DNA of 64,000 nucleotides, taken from positions 1 to 64,000 of the forward strand of contig JAFKFK010000019.1 in assembly GCA_017307275.1 (NCBI GenBank). Direction: 5' to 3'. This document shows, piece after piece, positions 29,296-40,092 of this stretch. The notes beneath the pieces were generated by a model, which made no database searches, had not been told where the DNA came from, and was given only the letters and a program-made list of their open reading frames with translations. How positions within the stretch are numbered: position 1 is the stretch's first letter; each line of letters begins with the position of its first letter. The translations under genes were made by a program, and so were the position numbers. The stretch is from Alphaproteobacteria bacterium. GTDB lineage: Bacteria; Pseudomonadota; Alphaproteobacteria; Reyranellales; Reyranellaceae.

Positions 29296-29829
29296 GAGGA
29301 AGCGCGACGGCACCCAGTTGACCAGCAGCAGCATGAACGACTGCAGCCAGGTCGCCTTCAGGACCGACCGCGTCACCGCAAGGAACCAGTAGAAGAGCAG
29401 GCCATAGAGGCCGAGCTGGATCAGGACGGCGACGGCCGTCGGCAGGATCGACGCCAGGATGACCGCAACCACCGCCACGATGGTGAGCGGCAGGTTCACC
29501 CAGTTGAGGGCCGAGATATAGCGCGGGTAGAGCCCGACCCAGTTCTGGCGCCGGGCGACCTCGTAGAAAATGACGGGGAACAACAGCCAGTCGACGGTGT
29601 AGCGCAGCGCCTCGACGGCGACGACCTCCCATCCCTCGGCCGTCGTCGTGACGTTCGAGTAGAGGATCATCATCACCACGGCATAGAGCGGCGCCACCAG
29701 GATCATCACCTGGAATGAACGCAGGCAACTCTCGGCGGTGTTGTCGAAATAGGACGGCGCCGCGGGATCGCGCTGCAGGAAGGCAACAGCCCCCTGCATG
29801 CCGCGGGCGATTTCCCCGGCGTTCAGCAC
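29245..29829 (-). CDS. Uncharacterised multi-pass membrane protein
   Basis: A 194-residue protein with about five hydrophobic segments (roughly 38-58, 78-92, 108-126, 128-150 and 158-175). The overall pattern recalls the Yip1 domain superfamily, but no decisive motif is seen, so the family is a guess. It starts 7 bases after the dapE stop and is read with it. Its 3' end overlaps truA by 51 bases tail-to-tail, leaving no room for a separate terminator. Confidence 0.7.
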   Translation of the reverse strand: MLNAGEIARGMQGAVAFLQRDPAAPSYFDNTAESCLRSFQVMILVAPLYAVVMMILYSNVTTTAEGWEVVAVEALRYTVDWLLFPVIFYEVARRQNWVGLYPRYISALNWVNLPLTIVAVVAVILASILPTAVAVLIQLGLYGLLFYWFLAVTRSVLKATWLQSFMLLLVNWVPSRFLSLIVDRFLGIVPAVGA

Positions 29830-29836
29830 GATCCGC

Positions 29837-31024
29837 TCAGGCCGCGAAGTAGCGGTCGAGCACTGTTTCGTAGACGCGGGCCAGCGTCTTCAGGTCAGCG
29901 ATAGCGCTCTTCTCGTCGACCTTGTGCATGCTCTCGCCGACCAGACCGAATTCGAGGACTGGACAGTAGCCGCGGATGAAACGCGCATCCGACGTGCCGC
30001 CGGTGGTCGAAAGCTCGGCCTCGATGCCCGCGACGTCGCGGATCGCGCCGGCGACGAGATCGCTGAGCGGCCCCGGCGGCGTGTAGAAGGATTCGCCCGA
30101 AACCGAGACGTCGTACTCGATCGTACCGTTACCGCCGATCGCGGCACTGGCTCGCTCGATGCGCTCCTGCAGATGCGCCAGCAGCGTCTTGGAGGTCCAG
30201 AGATCGTTGAAGCGCGTGTTGAAGCGGGCCCGCACGACGCCCGGCGCGATGTTGGTCGCCTTGTTGCCGACATCGACCGTGGTGAACTGCAGCGACGTCG
30301 GCTGGAAATGCGTGCTGCCCTTGTCGATCGGCTCGCGCACCAGTGCTTCGATGATGGCCGACAGGCGATGGACGGCATTGTCGAGTCGCTCGGGATAAGC
30401 GACATGGCCCTGCACGCCGCGCACCGTCAGGTCGACCGTCATGCTGCCGCGCCGGCCGATCTTCATCATGTCGCCGAAACGCCTGGAACTTGTCGGCTCA
30501 CCGACCACGCAGGCGTCGATGGTCTCGCCGCGCTCGGCAAGACGCTTCAGCATCTTCACGGTGCCGTTGACCGCAGGCCCCTCCTCGTCGCCGGTGATCA
30601 GGAGGCTGATCGAGCCGCCGAAGTCGCGACCACGACGGCCGACGAAACGGGCCGCTGCATCGGCGAATGCCGCGATCGCGCCCTTCATGTCGGCAGCGCC
30701 TCGGCCGAACAGATAGCCGTCCGACAGCTCGGCCGCGAAAGGACCGATCGTCCAGGAGGAGAGATCGCCCACCGGCACCACGTCGGAATGCCCGGCAAAA
30801 CAGAAATGACGGCCACCCGTGCCGATCCGCGCATAGAGATTGGCGACGTCGTCGGTGCCGGCCTGCGTGAAATCCATGCGCTCGCAGCGGAAGCCCAGCG
30901 GCTCCAGCGTGCGCTCCAGAAGCCGCAGTGCGCCCGCTTCCTTCGGCGTCACGCTCTCGCAGCGGACGAGGGCGCGCGTCAGTTCGACGACATCGGTGAC
31001 AGTCGGAGCCAGGGTATCGGGCAT
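29837..31024 (-). CDS. dapE: Succinyl-diaminopimelate desuccinylase
   Basis: A 395-residue zinc M20 peptidase-family enzyme of lysine and peptidoglycan precursor synthesis. Metal and catalytic motifs are visible: AGHSDVVPVGD, GRGAADMKGAIAAF, and TGDEEGPAVNGT, then SGGT-like STTGGTSDARFIR before the C-terminus, a DapE hallmark. It is read leftwards into the uncharacterised membrane-protein gene. Length is normal for the family. Confidence 0.95.
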   Translation of the reverse strand: MPDTLAPTVTDVVELTRALVRCESVTPKEAGALRLLERTLEPLGFRCERMDFTQAGTDDVANLYARIGTGGRHFCFAGHSDVVPVGDLSSWTIGPFAAELSDGYLFGRGAADMKGAIAAFADAAARFVGRRGRDFGGSISLLITGDEEGPAVNGTVKMLKRLAERGETIDACVVGEPTSSRRFGDMMKIGRRGSMTVDLTVRGVQGHVAYPERLDNAVHRLSAIIEALVREPIDKGSTHFQPTSLQFTTVDVGNKATNIAPGVVRARFNTRFNDLWTSKTLLAHLQERIERASAAIGGNGTIEYDVSVSGESFYTPPGPLSDLVAGAIRDVAGIEAELSTTGGTSDARFIRGYCPVLEFGLVGESMHKVDEKSAIADLKTLARVYETVLDRYFAA

Positions 31025-31049
31025 TGGCGGACACTACATCCGCCCCTTT

Positions 31050-31078
31050 CCAAAGAGAAGGGTGCCCAAAGAGAAGGG
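31050..31078. repeat. Short direct repeat between dapE and smc
   Basis: CCAAAGAGAAGGG occurs twice, at 31050-31062 and 31066-31078, three bases apart, in the dapE leader. No function is evident; it could be slippage. Confidence 0.6.
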
Positions 31079-31142
31079 CGCCGGCTCAGATCCGCCGACG
31101 CCCAGTCATTCGAGAGGAAGATAGTCTTGCTTGCTTGAAGAC

Positions 31143-34100
31143 TTAGGCCACCAGTCGGTCGGCCTCCTGCAGATTGACCGAGACGAGCTGGGACACGCCC
31201 TGCTCAGCCATGGTCACGCCGTAGAGACGATCCATGCGTGCCATGGTGACGCGATGATGGGTAACGACCAGGAAGCGCGTGTCGGTACGACCGGCGATGT
31301 CGTTCACCAGGCCGCAGAAGCGTTCCACGTTCAGATCGTCCAGCGGTGCGTCCACTTCGTCCAGCACGCAGATCGGTGCGGGGTTGGTCATGAACACCGC
31401 GAACAGCAACGACAGAGCCGTCAGTGCCTGCTCGCCGCCCGAGAGCAACGACATCACCTGCAGCTTCTTGCCCGGCGGGCTCGCATGGATCTCCAGGCCA
31501 GCCTCGAGCGGGTCTTCCGACTCGGTCAGCCTGAGTTCGGCCTTGCCGCCACCGAACAGCTTGGTGAAGAGCTGCTGGAAGTGACCGCTGACCTGCTCGA
31601 AGGCAGCGAGGAAGCGCTCGCGGCCCTCGCGGTTCAGGCTCTGGATACCCTGGCGCAGGCGACCGATGGCGGCGACCAGATCGTCGCGTTCGGTCGTCAT
31701 GCCGGTGATCTGCTGTTCGAGTTCGTTGGCTTCTTCTTCGGCACGCAGGTTCACCGCGCCCATGGTCTCGCGCTCGTGCACCAGCCGTTCGAGCTTGTGC
31801 TCGGCCTTGTCGAGTTCCGGCAGCTCGTCGAGCGTCTGGACCTCGGCCAGCGCCAGCACGCCGTCGGGCTCGCAGCGCAGGCGTTCGACGATGCGTTCGA
31901 CGACCGCTTCGCGATCCTTGGTCGCCTGCTCCATCAGGCCTTCGCGGCGCACGCGGCTCTCGCGCGCCTGGCCCATCTCGGTCTCGGCCTGCCTCAGCGC
32001 CTTGTCGGCTTCGCCGAGCCGCGTCTCGCCGATGGCCAGCCGGTCGGCGGCTTCCTGACGATTGACCTCGGCCTTGGCGATCTCGTCGGCCAGCGTCTCG
32101 CGCTTGGCCTCGATCTCTTCCGGCTTGGCCGCCAGCTCGGCAATTGCCGCAGCCGTCTGCTCGCGGCGGGCGTCGAGTTCGACGATCTGCCCATCGGCAT
32201 CGCCCAGGCGCTTGGCCCAGCCGTCGTGGTCCTGCGCGATCTGCGCCAACCGCTCGACCCGCATCGCCGCTTCGCGCGCGAGACGGTTGCACTGGCCCTC
32301 GGCTTCGACGAGGGCCGCCCGCAGCTCGGCAATGCGCGCGCGGAGCTGACCGGCTTCGACGCGGTCGGCCTGCGAATCGGAGATCGACGACAGGCGCGCC
32401 TCGCGGAAGGTGCGACGCATCTCGACGTCGGCGATGTCGCCGGCCACTTCGGCGCGAACCTGCTCGATGCCGTTCAGGCGTGTCCGCAGTTGATCGGTGC
32501 GGCGCGCCACTTCGACATGACGATCGCGTGCCTGCGTGGCATGGCGCTCGGCCGCAGAGATCGCCGACTGCGAGGCCCGCTCGGCCGCGCGCGTCGCTTC
32601 GCCGGCTTCCTGTGCCTTGCGGCGCGATCCTTCGGCGATCTGACGCTCGTGCGCACGTGCCTGCTCGACGCAGGTCTTCTCGGCATCGCGGGCGGCGGCA
32701 AGCCAGATCTTCTCGGCATCGACGCGGGCCTGTTCGGCCGTCTGCTCGACGACCACCCCGTCGATCTGGAGACGGATCTCGGCCAGGCGGTTGCGCTGGC
32801 TGAGACGTACGGCGGCGGTAGAGGGGGCGCCGGCCCGCATCGTGTAACCGTCCCAACGCCAGACCGCGCCTTCGCGGCTGACGAGCTGTTGGCCGGGCTT
32901 GAGGCCGGCTTGCAGCGCAGCACCCGTGGCGTCGTCCGCCACGATGCCGATGAAGGCCAGGCGCCGGGCAAGTTCCGGCAGGGTCTGGACATGTGCGCCG
33001 AGAGGCGTCGCGCCCTCCGGCAGCTCAGGTGCATCGGCCAGCGGCTCGAATGGCAGCCAGTGCACCGGCGCACCGCGATCTGACGAGGCTTCCAGTTCGT
33101 CGCCAAACGCCGCGCCCAACGCCTTCTCGAAGCCCGGCTCGACGGTCAGCGCATCGAGCAGCGGCGGCCAGAGCGAGTCGGCAGCCGACTTCAACGCCGC
33201 GGCAACGCCCGCTTCCTCGGCACGCAGCTTGGTCAGGCGCGCATTGGTCTTCTGCAGGGTCTCGACGGCGGTGGCATGGCTCGCCTCGGCGGCCTGCCGT
33301 TCGGCAGCGCGGGCGCGCTCCATGTCCTGACGCTCCGCCTCGGCCTTTGCGACCGCGATGCGGGCCGCCTCGGACTCGTAGCGCTCGGCCTCGCGGGCCG
33401 CTTCGATCGCTTCCTGCCCCTGGTAACGCGCTTCTTCCAAAGCCACGCGAGCGGCTTCGAGGGCTTCCTCGACCTCGGGCAGCGCCGGCAGGTTCGACAG
33501 CTCGTTCTCGATCTGCTGCTGCTGCGCGGCGACCTCATCGCGGCGCACGGTCAGGCGGCGCAGGCGATCCTGCAGCTCGGACAGTTCGCGGCTGACGCTC
33601 TGGCGCAGCGCCTCGTCGGCGGCAATCTGCCGGGTCAATTGATCGTGTTCGGTCTCGGCCGTGGCCGTCTCGGCCTGAGCCGTGTCCCGCGCCTCGTGCG
33701 CGGCCTCGGCGCGATCCTCTTCGCCGACCTGTTCTTCTTCCAGGCGGATGCGCTGGCTGTCGAGATCGGAAATAGCCGTTTCGGCGTCGCCCTTCCGGCC
33801 CTGTTCGCGGGCAAGGTCCTGCTCGGTCTGCTGCAGGCGGGTTTCCGCTTCGAGCTGGGCGGCGGCCACGCGCTCGGCTTCGGCCGTCAGCGCATCGTGC
33901 GCCACGCGCAGGCGCTGCAGGGCAGCAGCAGCAGCCGCTTCGTCGTTGCGCAGCGGCGGCAACGCCGTCGCGGCTTCGGCCTGGGCCGTGGTGGCAAGGC
34001 CTACCAGACGCGTCAGGTCGGCGACCTGCGCCTCGGCTTCCTTCAGCCGCTCGCCCGATTCGGCCAATTCACGCTCGGCGTTGGCGAGCTTAAGCGCCAG

Positions 34101-34799
34101 CACGGAGGCTTCGGCACGGCGAATATGGTCGGAGAGGTTGCGATAGCGGCTGGCCTGGCGTGCCTGGCGCTTCAGACCCTTGTGCTGCTCCTCAAGGGCC
34201 ACCAGCACGTCCTGCACGCGGGCGAGGTTCTGCTCGGCGGCGCGCAGGCGCAGCTCGGCCTCGTGGCGGCGGGCGTAGAGGCCGGTGATGCCGGCCGCTT
34301 CGTCGATGACCATGCGGCGGTCGGCCGGCTTGGCATTGATCAGGGTGCCGATACGGCCCTGGCTGACGAGAGCCGTCGAGCGCGATCCCGTGGCGGCATC
34401 GGCGAACAGGGTCTGCACGTCGCGGGCGCGGATTTCACGGCCGTTCACCGAGTAGGCCGAACCGTGGCCACGCTCGATGCGGCGCGTGACGTCGAGCTGG
34501 TCGGTGTCGTTCACCAGGGCAGGCGCGGTGCGGGTCTTGTTGTCGAGGGAGAGCATCACCTCGGCGATGTTGCGCGCCGGCCGCGTGCCGGCGCCCGCGA
34601 AGATGACGTCCTCCATCTCGCTGCCGCGCATCTGCTTGGCCGAGGTTTCGCCCATGACCCACTTGAGCGCTTCGACGAGGTTCGACTTTCCGCAGCCGTT
34701 GGGCCCGACGATTCCAGTCATCCCAGGCTCGATCGCGAGCTCTGTCGGATCGACGAAGGACTTGAAACCGGAAAGCCGGAGCTTGTCGAACTGGACCAT
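31143..34799 (-). CDS. smc: Chromosome segregation protein SMC
   Basis: A 1218-residue SMC ATPase that organises and segregates the chromosome with ScpA/ScpB. The N-terminal head has GPNGCGKSNLVEALKWVMGE (Walker A), followed by a long coiled coil, a hinge domain at about 550-680 and a second coiled coil. The C-terminal head contains the ABC signature LLSGGEQALTALSLLFAVF and Walker B PICVLDEVDAPLDD. The coils are rich in Ala, Glu and Arg. It is slightly longer than many bacterial SMC proteins. It follows the DsbA-like gene by 22 bases. Confidence 0.97.
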   Translation of the reverse strand: MVQFDKLRLSGFKSFVDPTELAIEPGMTGIVGPNGCGKSNLVEALKWVMGETSAKQMRGSEMEDVIFAGAGTRPARNIAEVMLSLDNKTRTAPALVNDTDQLDVTRRIERGHGSAYSVNGREIRARDVQTLFADAATGSRSTALVSQGRIGTLINAKPADRRMVIDEAAGITGLYARRHEAELRLRAAEQNLARVQDVLVALEEQHKGLKRQARQASRYRNLSDHIRRAEASVLALKLANAERELAESGERLKEAEAQVADLTRLVGLATTAQAEAATALPPLRNDEAAAAAALQRLRVAHDALTAEAERVAAAQLEAETRLQQTEQDLAREQGRKGDAETAISDLDSQRIRLEEEQVGEEDRAEAAHEARDTAQAETATAETEHDQLTRQIAADEALRQSVSRELSELQDRLRRLTVRRDEVAAQQQQIENELSNLPALPEVEEALEAARVALEEARYQGQEAIEAAREAERYESEAARIAVAKAEAERQDMERARAAERQAAEASHATAVETLQKTNARLTKLRAEEAGVAAALKSAADSLWPPLLDALTVEPGFEKALGAAFGDELEASSDRGAPVHWLPFEPLADAPELPEGATPLGAHVQTLPELARRLAFIGIVADDATGAALQAGLKPGQQLVSREGAVWRWDGYTMRAGAPSTAAVRLSQRNRLAEIRLQIDGVVVEQTAEQARVDAEKIWLAAARDAEKTCVEQARAHERQIAEGSRRKAQEAGEATRAAERASQSAISAAERHATQARDRHVEVARRTDQLRTRLNGIEQVRAEVAGDIADVEMRRTFREARLSSISDSQADRVEAGQLRARIAELRAALVEAEGQCNRLAREAAMRVERLAQIAQDHDGWAKRLGDADGQIVELDARREQTAAAIAELAAKPEEIEAKRETLADEIAKAEVNRQEAADRLAIGETRLGEADKALRQAETEMGQARESRVRREGLMEQATKDREAVVERIVERLRCEPDGVLALAEVQTLDELPELDKAEHKLERLVHERETMGAVNLRAEEEANELEQQITGMTTERDDLVAAIGRLRQGIQSLNREGRERFLAAFEQVSGHFQQLFTKLFGGGKAELRLTESEDPLEAGLEIHASPPGKKLQVMSLLSGGEQALTALSLLFAVFMTNPAPICVLDEVDAPLDDLNVERFCGLVNDIAGRTDTRFLVVTHHRVTMARMDRLYGVTMAEQGVSQLVSVNLQEADRLVA

Positions 34800-34821
34800 C
34801 TACACCACGCCTGTCTGTTAC

Positions 34822-35481
34822 TTACTTGGCAAGTTTGCTGAACACGCCGTCGAGATCCTCGACCGAGCGCGAGCCGCGATAGAGCTGGCCGTTGATGAAC
34901 AGGGTCGGCGTCGAGTTGACGCCCATCTGCTCGCCGGCCTTGTAGTCGTTGATCACGGCATTGCTCGCCGCCTCGTTGGCGAGGCAGGCCTTGATTTCGT
35001 TTTCGCCCATGCCGGCGATACGCAGCGGCTTGGCGAGCTCGGTCAGCGGGTCGGACGAGGCCGCCCATTGCGGCTGACCGCGGAAAATGATGTCGAGGAC
35101 GCCGAAATACCGGTCGTTGCCGGCGCATTCGGCGATCTGCGCGGCCTTGGCGGCCACCTGGTCGAGCGGGAAGTCGCGGTAGACCAGCTTCACCTTGCCG
35201 GTATCGATCCACTTCTTCTTAATCTCGGGCAGGACCTGCGTGTGGAATTGCGCACAGTGCGAGCAGGTCAGCGAGGCATACTCGATGACGGTGATCGGGG
35301 CCTTGGGGTCGCCCAGGACGTGGTCGCCGGGCTGAACGGCCGCCAAAGCGGACGAATCCGGGGTCGCCACCGCTGCCACGGGCGCCGTGCCCGTTGTGGC
35401 AGGACGGGTGCCGAAATAGGCGCCAGCCGCAATCGCGGCCACCGCCACGACCCCGCCGGCGACGATCAAGATATTCCGCAT
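34822..35481 (-). CDS. DsbA family thiol:disulfide oxidoreductase
   Basis: A 219-residue membrane-anchored or secreted protein. Residues 1-24 form a hydrophobic signal/anchor (ILIVAGGVVAVAAIAAGAYFG). The thioredoxin-like domain has the active site LTCSHCAQFH and the cis-proline segment VNSTPTLFING. It probably catalyses disulfide exchange in the periplasm, like the DSBA-like thioredoxin_4 group. The ATG at 35481 is preferred because GGAGAGGAAAGACGGA precedes it; a longer reading upstream is not protein-like. A paralogous domain is fused to DciA in the next gene upstream. Confidence 0.9.
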   Translation of the reverse strand: MRNILIVAGGVVAVAAIAAGAYFGTRPATTGTAPVAAVATPDSSALAAVQPGDHVLGDPKAPITVIEYASLTCSHCAQFHTQVLPEIKKKWIDTGKVKLVYRDFPLDQVAAKAAQIAECAGNDRYFGVLDIIFRGQPQWAASSDPLTELAKPLRIAGMGENEIKACLANEAASNAVINDYKAGEQMGVNSTPTLFINGQLYRGSRSVEDLDGVFSKLAK

Positions 35482-35536
35482 TCCGTCTTTCCTCTCCACT
35501 ACATCTTGGGAATTACGCCTGTGGGGAGTCAAACGT

Positions 35537-36607
35537 TTACCGCCCCACCTGGCGTAAAATTGCTGCGATGGCGTCGGCACCGCCGGGATTGCCGTAGTTC
35601 TGCTCGTTGATGAACACCGTCGGGGTAAACCGAACCCCCAACATCTGGCCGGACTGCACGTCGTTGATGACTTTGTCCAAAAGCCGGTCGTTGGCGACGC
35701 AGGCGGCCGCCCCCTCGGGCGTCACCCCGAAATCCGCCAGCACCGTCAGCAGCTCTGTGGCGGGATCCGGTGCGGTCATCCACTGGACCTGAGTGCGAAA
35801 GAGCGTGTCGACCGCGTCGAAGAACTTGTCGGGCCCGCTGCACTCGGCCAGCACGCTGGCGCGCGTCGCCACCCCGTCCGATGGGAAATGGCGATGGATC
35901 AGGCGCATCTTGCCGGTTTCGATCCACTCGCGGCGCAGCACCGGCATCACCGCGGCATTGAAGTTGGCGCAATGCGGGCAGGTGAAGGAGGCGTAATCGA
36001 TCAGGACATTCGGCGCGTCCGGCTTGCCCAGCACATGGTCGTCGGGCAGCGGATCGAGAAACTTCGCCGCCGATTGCGCACTCAGATCGTCGCCGAGGAA
36101 GAGCGCCCCAAGGCCGCCGATCAACAGGCTGCGCCGCCCTGTCGTAATGCGTGCGCCGAGCCGGGCCAGGGCGGCCCGCAGTTCAGGATCTTTCACGTCA
36201 GCAACCTTGTTTGCGATCTCACGCTCGACGGCAGCATCGGGGCGCTTCACCTTGGGTTTGGCCGGAGGGGCTGCGATCACGCCCTGGACGAGGCGTAACT
36301 CGTCGATCAGCCGGTGTCCGAAATAGGCATTCACGCGCTCCACGATCTGGCTGCTCCTGTGCTGGACCTCGAGCGCAGCTGCACCGGACACTTTGAGGCG
36401 CAGCACCTTGCCGCTTCCGGATCGACTGCTGCGGGCACCGCGAGCGGAGAGGAGAGCGTCCGGCCGGGTGACACGCGCCAGCTCGGGACCGACGACAGCC
36501 GACCACTCCGCCTTCAGTCGCACGACCGAAGCGTCGCGGCCTTTCGCCATGCCGGACGTAAGCTTCTGGGCCAGACCGCCGATCGCACGGAAGCCGTTTT
36601 CCCGCAT
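35537..36607 (-). CDS. DciA (DUF721)-DsbA fusion protein
   Basis: A 356-residue single frame joining two normally separate proteins. Residues 1 to about 165 are DUF721/DciA, a replicative-helicase loader: GGLAQKLTSGMAKG, LKAEWSAVVGPELAR, a KVLRLKVSGAAALEVQHRSS strand region and DPELRAALARLGARI as the usual DciA end. A TTGRRSLLIGGLGALFLG segment follows, resembling a signal or anchor with a twin arginine. Then comes a thioredoxin-fold domain with FTCPHCANFN and RFTPTVFIN. If real, DciA would face the cytoplasm and the thiol domain the periplasm. No ATG or GTG start is available at the junction. ATG 36607 avoids overlap with mutY and follows AAGGG. Confidence 0.82.
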   Translation of the reverse strand: MRENGFRAIGGLAQKLTSGMAKGRDASVVRLKAEWSAVVGPELARVTRPDALLSARGARSSRSGSGKVLRLKVSGAAALEVQHRSSQIVERVNAYFGHRLIDELRLVQGVIAAPPAKPKVKRPDAAVEREIANKVADVKDPELRAALARLGARITTGRRSLLIGGLGALFLGDDLSAQSAAKFLDPLPDDHVLGKPDAPNVLIDYASFTCPHCANFNAAVMPVLRREWIETGKMRLIHRHFPSDGVATRASVLAECSGPDKFFDAVDTLFRTQVQWMTAPDPATELLTVLADFGVTPEGAAACVANDRLLDKVINDVQSGQMLGVRFTPTVFINEQNYGNPGGADAIAAILRQVGR

Positions 36608-36659
36608 GGACCCTTTCAAACTCCGCTCCGTATGGTAGGCCACGCTCCGTTGCCTGACC

Positions 36660-38872
<2,213 letters not shown>

Positions 38873-38925
38873 TTTATCCGAGGCTCAACCCACCAGCCCT
38901 AGTGAGGCCTCCTCGGCCCTGAGCC

Positions 38926-38943
38926 GCTATTCTCAAGAATAGC
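38926..38943. promoter_or_regulatory. Perfect palindrome between ccrM and the amidohydrolase
   Basis: GCTATTCT-CA-AGAATAGC, 8-bp arms with a 2-base centre, lies 28 bases before the amidohydrolase start. The tight spacing suits a dimeric regulator better than a terminator. No specific regulator is identified. Confidence 0.45.
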
Positions 38944-38971
38944 CACGCGCACTCTCGGGCTGAGAGGGAAC

Positions 38972-40075
38972 ATGATCGTCGATTGCCACGCCCATGTGTT
39001 CGCCAACTGGATCGGCGCCTGCGGACATCCGACGCGCGAGGTCCACCGGCGCTACCTGCAACGGGTCGTCACCCGAACGGTCGCATCGACTTTCCGACTC
39101 CGCGACGGCGCACGCGCCGACACCAGGGCCCTGTTCCGCACCGGAGACGAAGGATGGACCGGCCTCGCGGACGTCGATTTCCGCGTCGGCCGTTTCGGAC
39201 AGCTCGAGTTCACACATGACGAAGAAGACTACGCCGTCCAGTACATGCCCGTAGGCATGCAGGAGATGACGGCGCCGCCGGAGCTGATGCTGGCCCAGAT
39301 GATGAACGCCGGCGTCGATCACTGCCTGCTGCAGGCAGGCGGCGGATATGGCGCGATGACGGAGATGAACGCTTTCGCCGAGCGGCAGTATCCCCAGCAG
39401 ATGACCGGCCTGATGCATGTCGACGAGGCGATGGCGGGGCACCCCGAGCAGCTTGCCGAGATTGGCCGCGCCTTCGAGCTGCTGAAGCTGCGCGGACTCT
39501 ATTTCAATGTCGATTCGCTCAGCCGCCATGGGTTCCCCTGGCCGCTCGACGCGCCGGAGATGGAGGCGTTCTGGGCCAAGATCGCAGAATTGGGACTCGT
39601 GCTGTGCCTCGAACTCAGCTCCGGGCCGAGCTACGACGTGGCCGGCTACATGGCGCACGTCACCGCCTTCGGCCGGGTGCTCGCACGGCACAGAGACCTG
39701 CGCGTGCATCTGGCGATGAGTCCGCCTGTTGCCTACTTCGCCAGGAACGGCCGGTATGAATTTCCCGAAGAACTTTTACGCGTCTACCGCCACGAGCCGT
39801 TGGTGCTGGAAGTGGTGTTTCCGATCACCTATGGCGGGATCTGGGACTACCCCTACTCCGAGGCGCAGACGCTGATTGCGGACATGCGCGACCAGCTTGG
39901 CGCCGACCGGCTCGTCTGGGGTTCCGACATGCCGAACGTGGAACGGTTTTGTACCTACAAGCAGTCGCTCGACTACATCAGGCGATACTGCCCGTTCCTG
40001 AGCACGCGCGAGAAGGACCTGATCCTCGGCGACACCTGCGCGGCCTTCTATGGGATTGGCACGGCAGGCGCCTGA
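38972..40075 (+). CDS. Amidohydrolase family protein (amidohydrolase_2)
   Basis: A 367-residue TIM-barrel metal-dependent hydrolase. The first metal motif is IVDCHAHVF at the N-terminus and the late Asp is in LVWGSDMPNVERF, both typical of the amidohydrolase_2 group that includes ACMSD-like decarboxylases. The substrate is unknown, but members act on aromatic-ring cleavage products or lactones. GAGAGGG lies just upstream of the ATG. It converges on the ABC binding-protein gene with a 17-base gap. Confidence 0.85.
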   Translation: MIVDCHAHVFANWIGACGHPTREVHRRYLQRVVTRTVASTFRLRDGARADTRALFRTGDEGWTGLADVDFRVGRFGQLEFTHDEEDYAVQYMPVGMQEMTAPPELMLAQMMNAGVDHCLLQAGGGYGAMTEMNAFAERQYPQQMTGLMHVDEAMAGHPEQLAEIGRAFELLKLRGLYFNVDSLSRHGFPWPLDAPEMEAFWAKIAELGLVLCLELSSGPSYDVAGYMAHVTAFGRVLARHRDLRVHLAMSPPVAYFARNGRYEFPEELLRVYRHEPLVLEVVFPITYGGIWDYPYSEAQTLIADMRDQLGADRLVWGSDMPNVERFCTYKQSLDYIRRYCPFLSTREKDLILGDTCAAFYGIGTAGA

Positions 40076-40092
40076 CGACAGGCGTCAGTTCC

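Noticed and set aside
31131..34841. Two long plus-strand frames opposite smc
   Set aside because: They are shadows of the SMC coiled coil; the minus-strand protein has complete SMC motifs.
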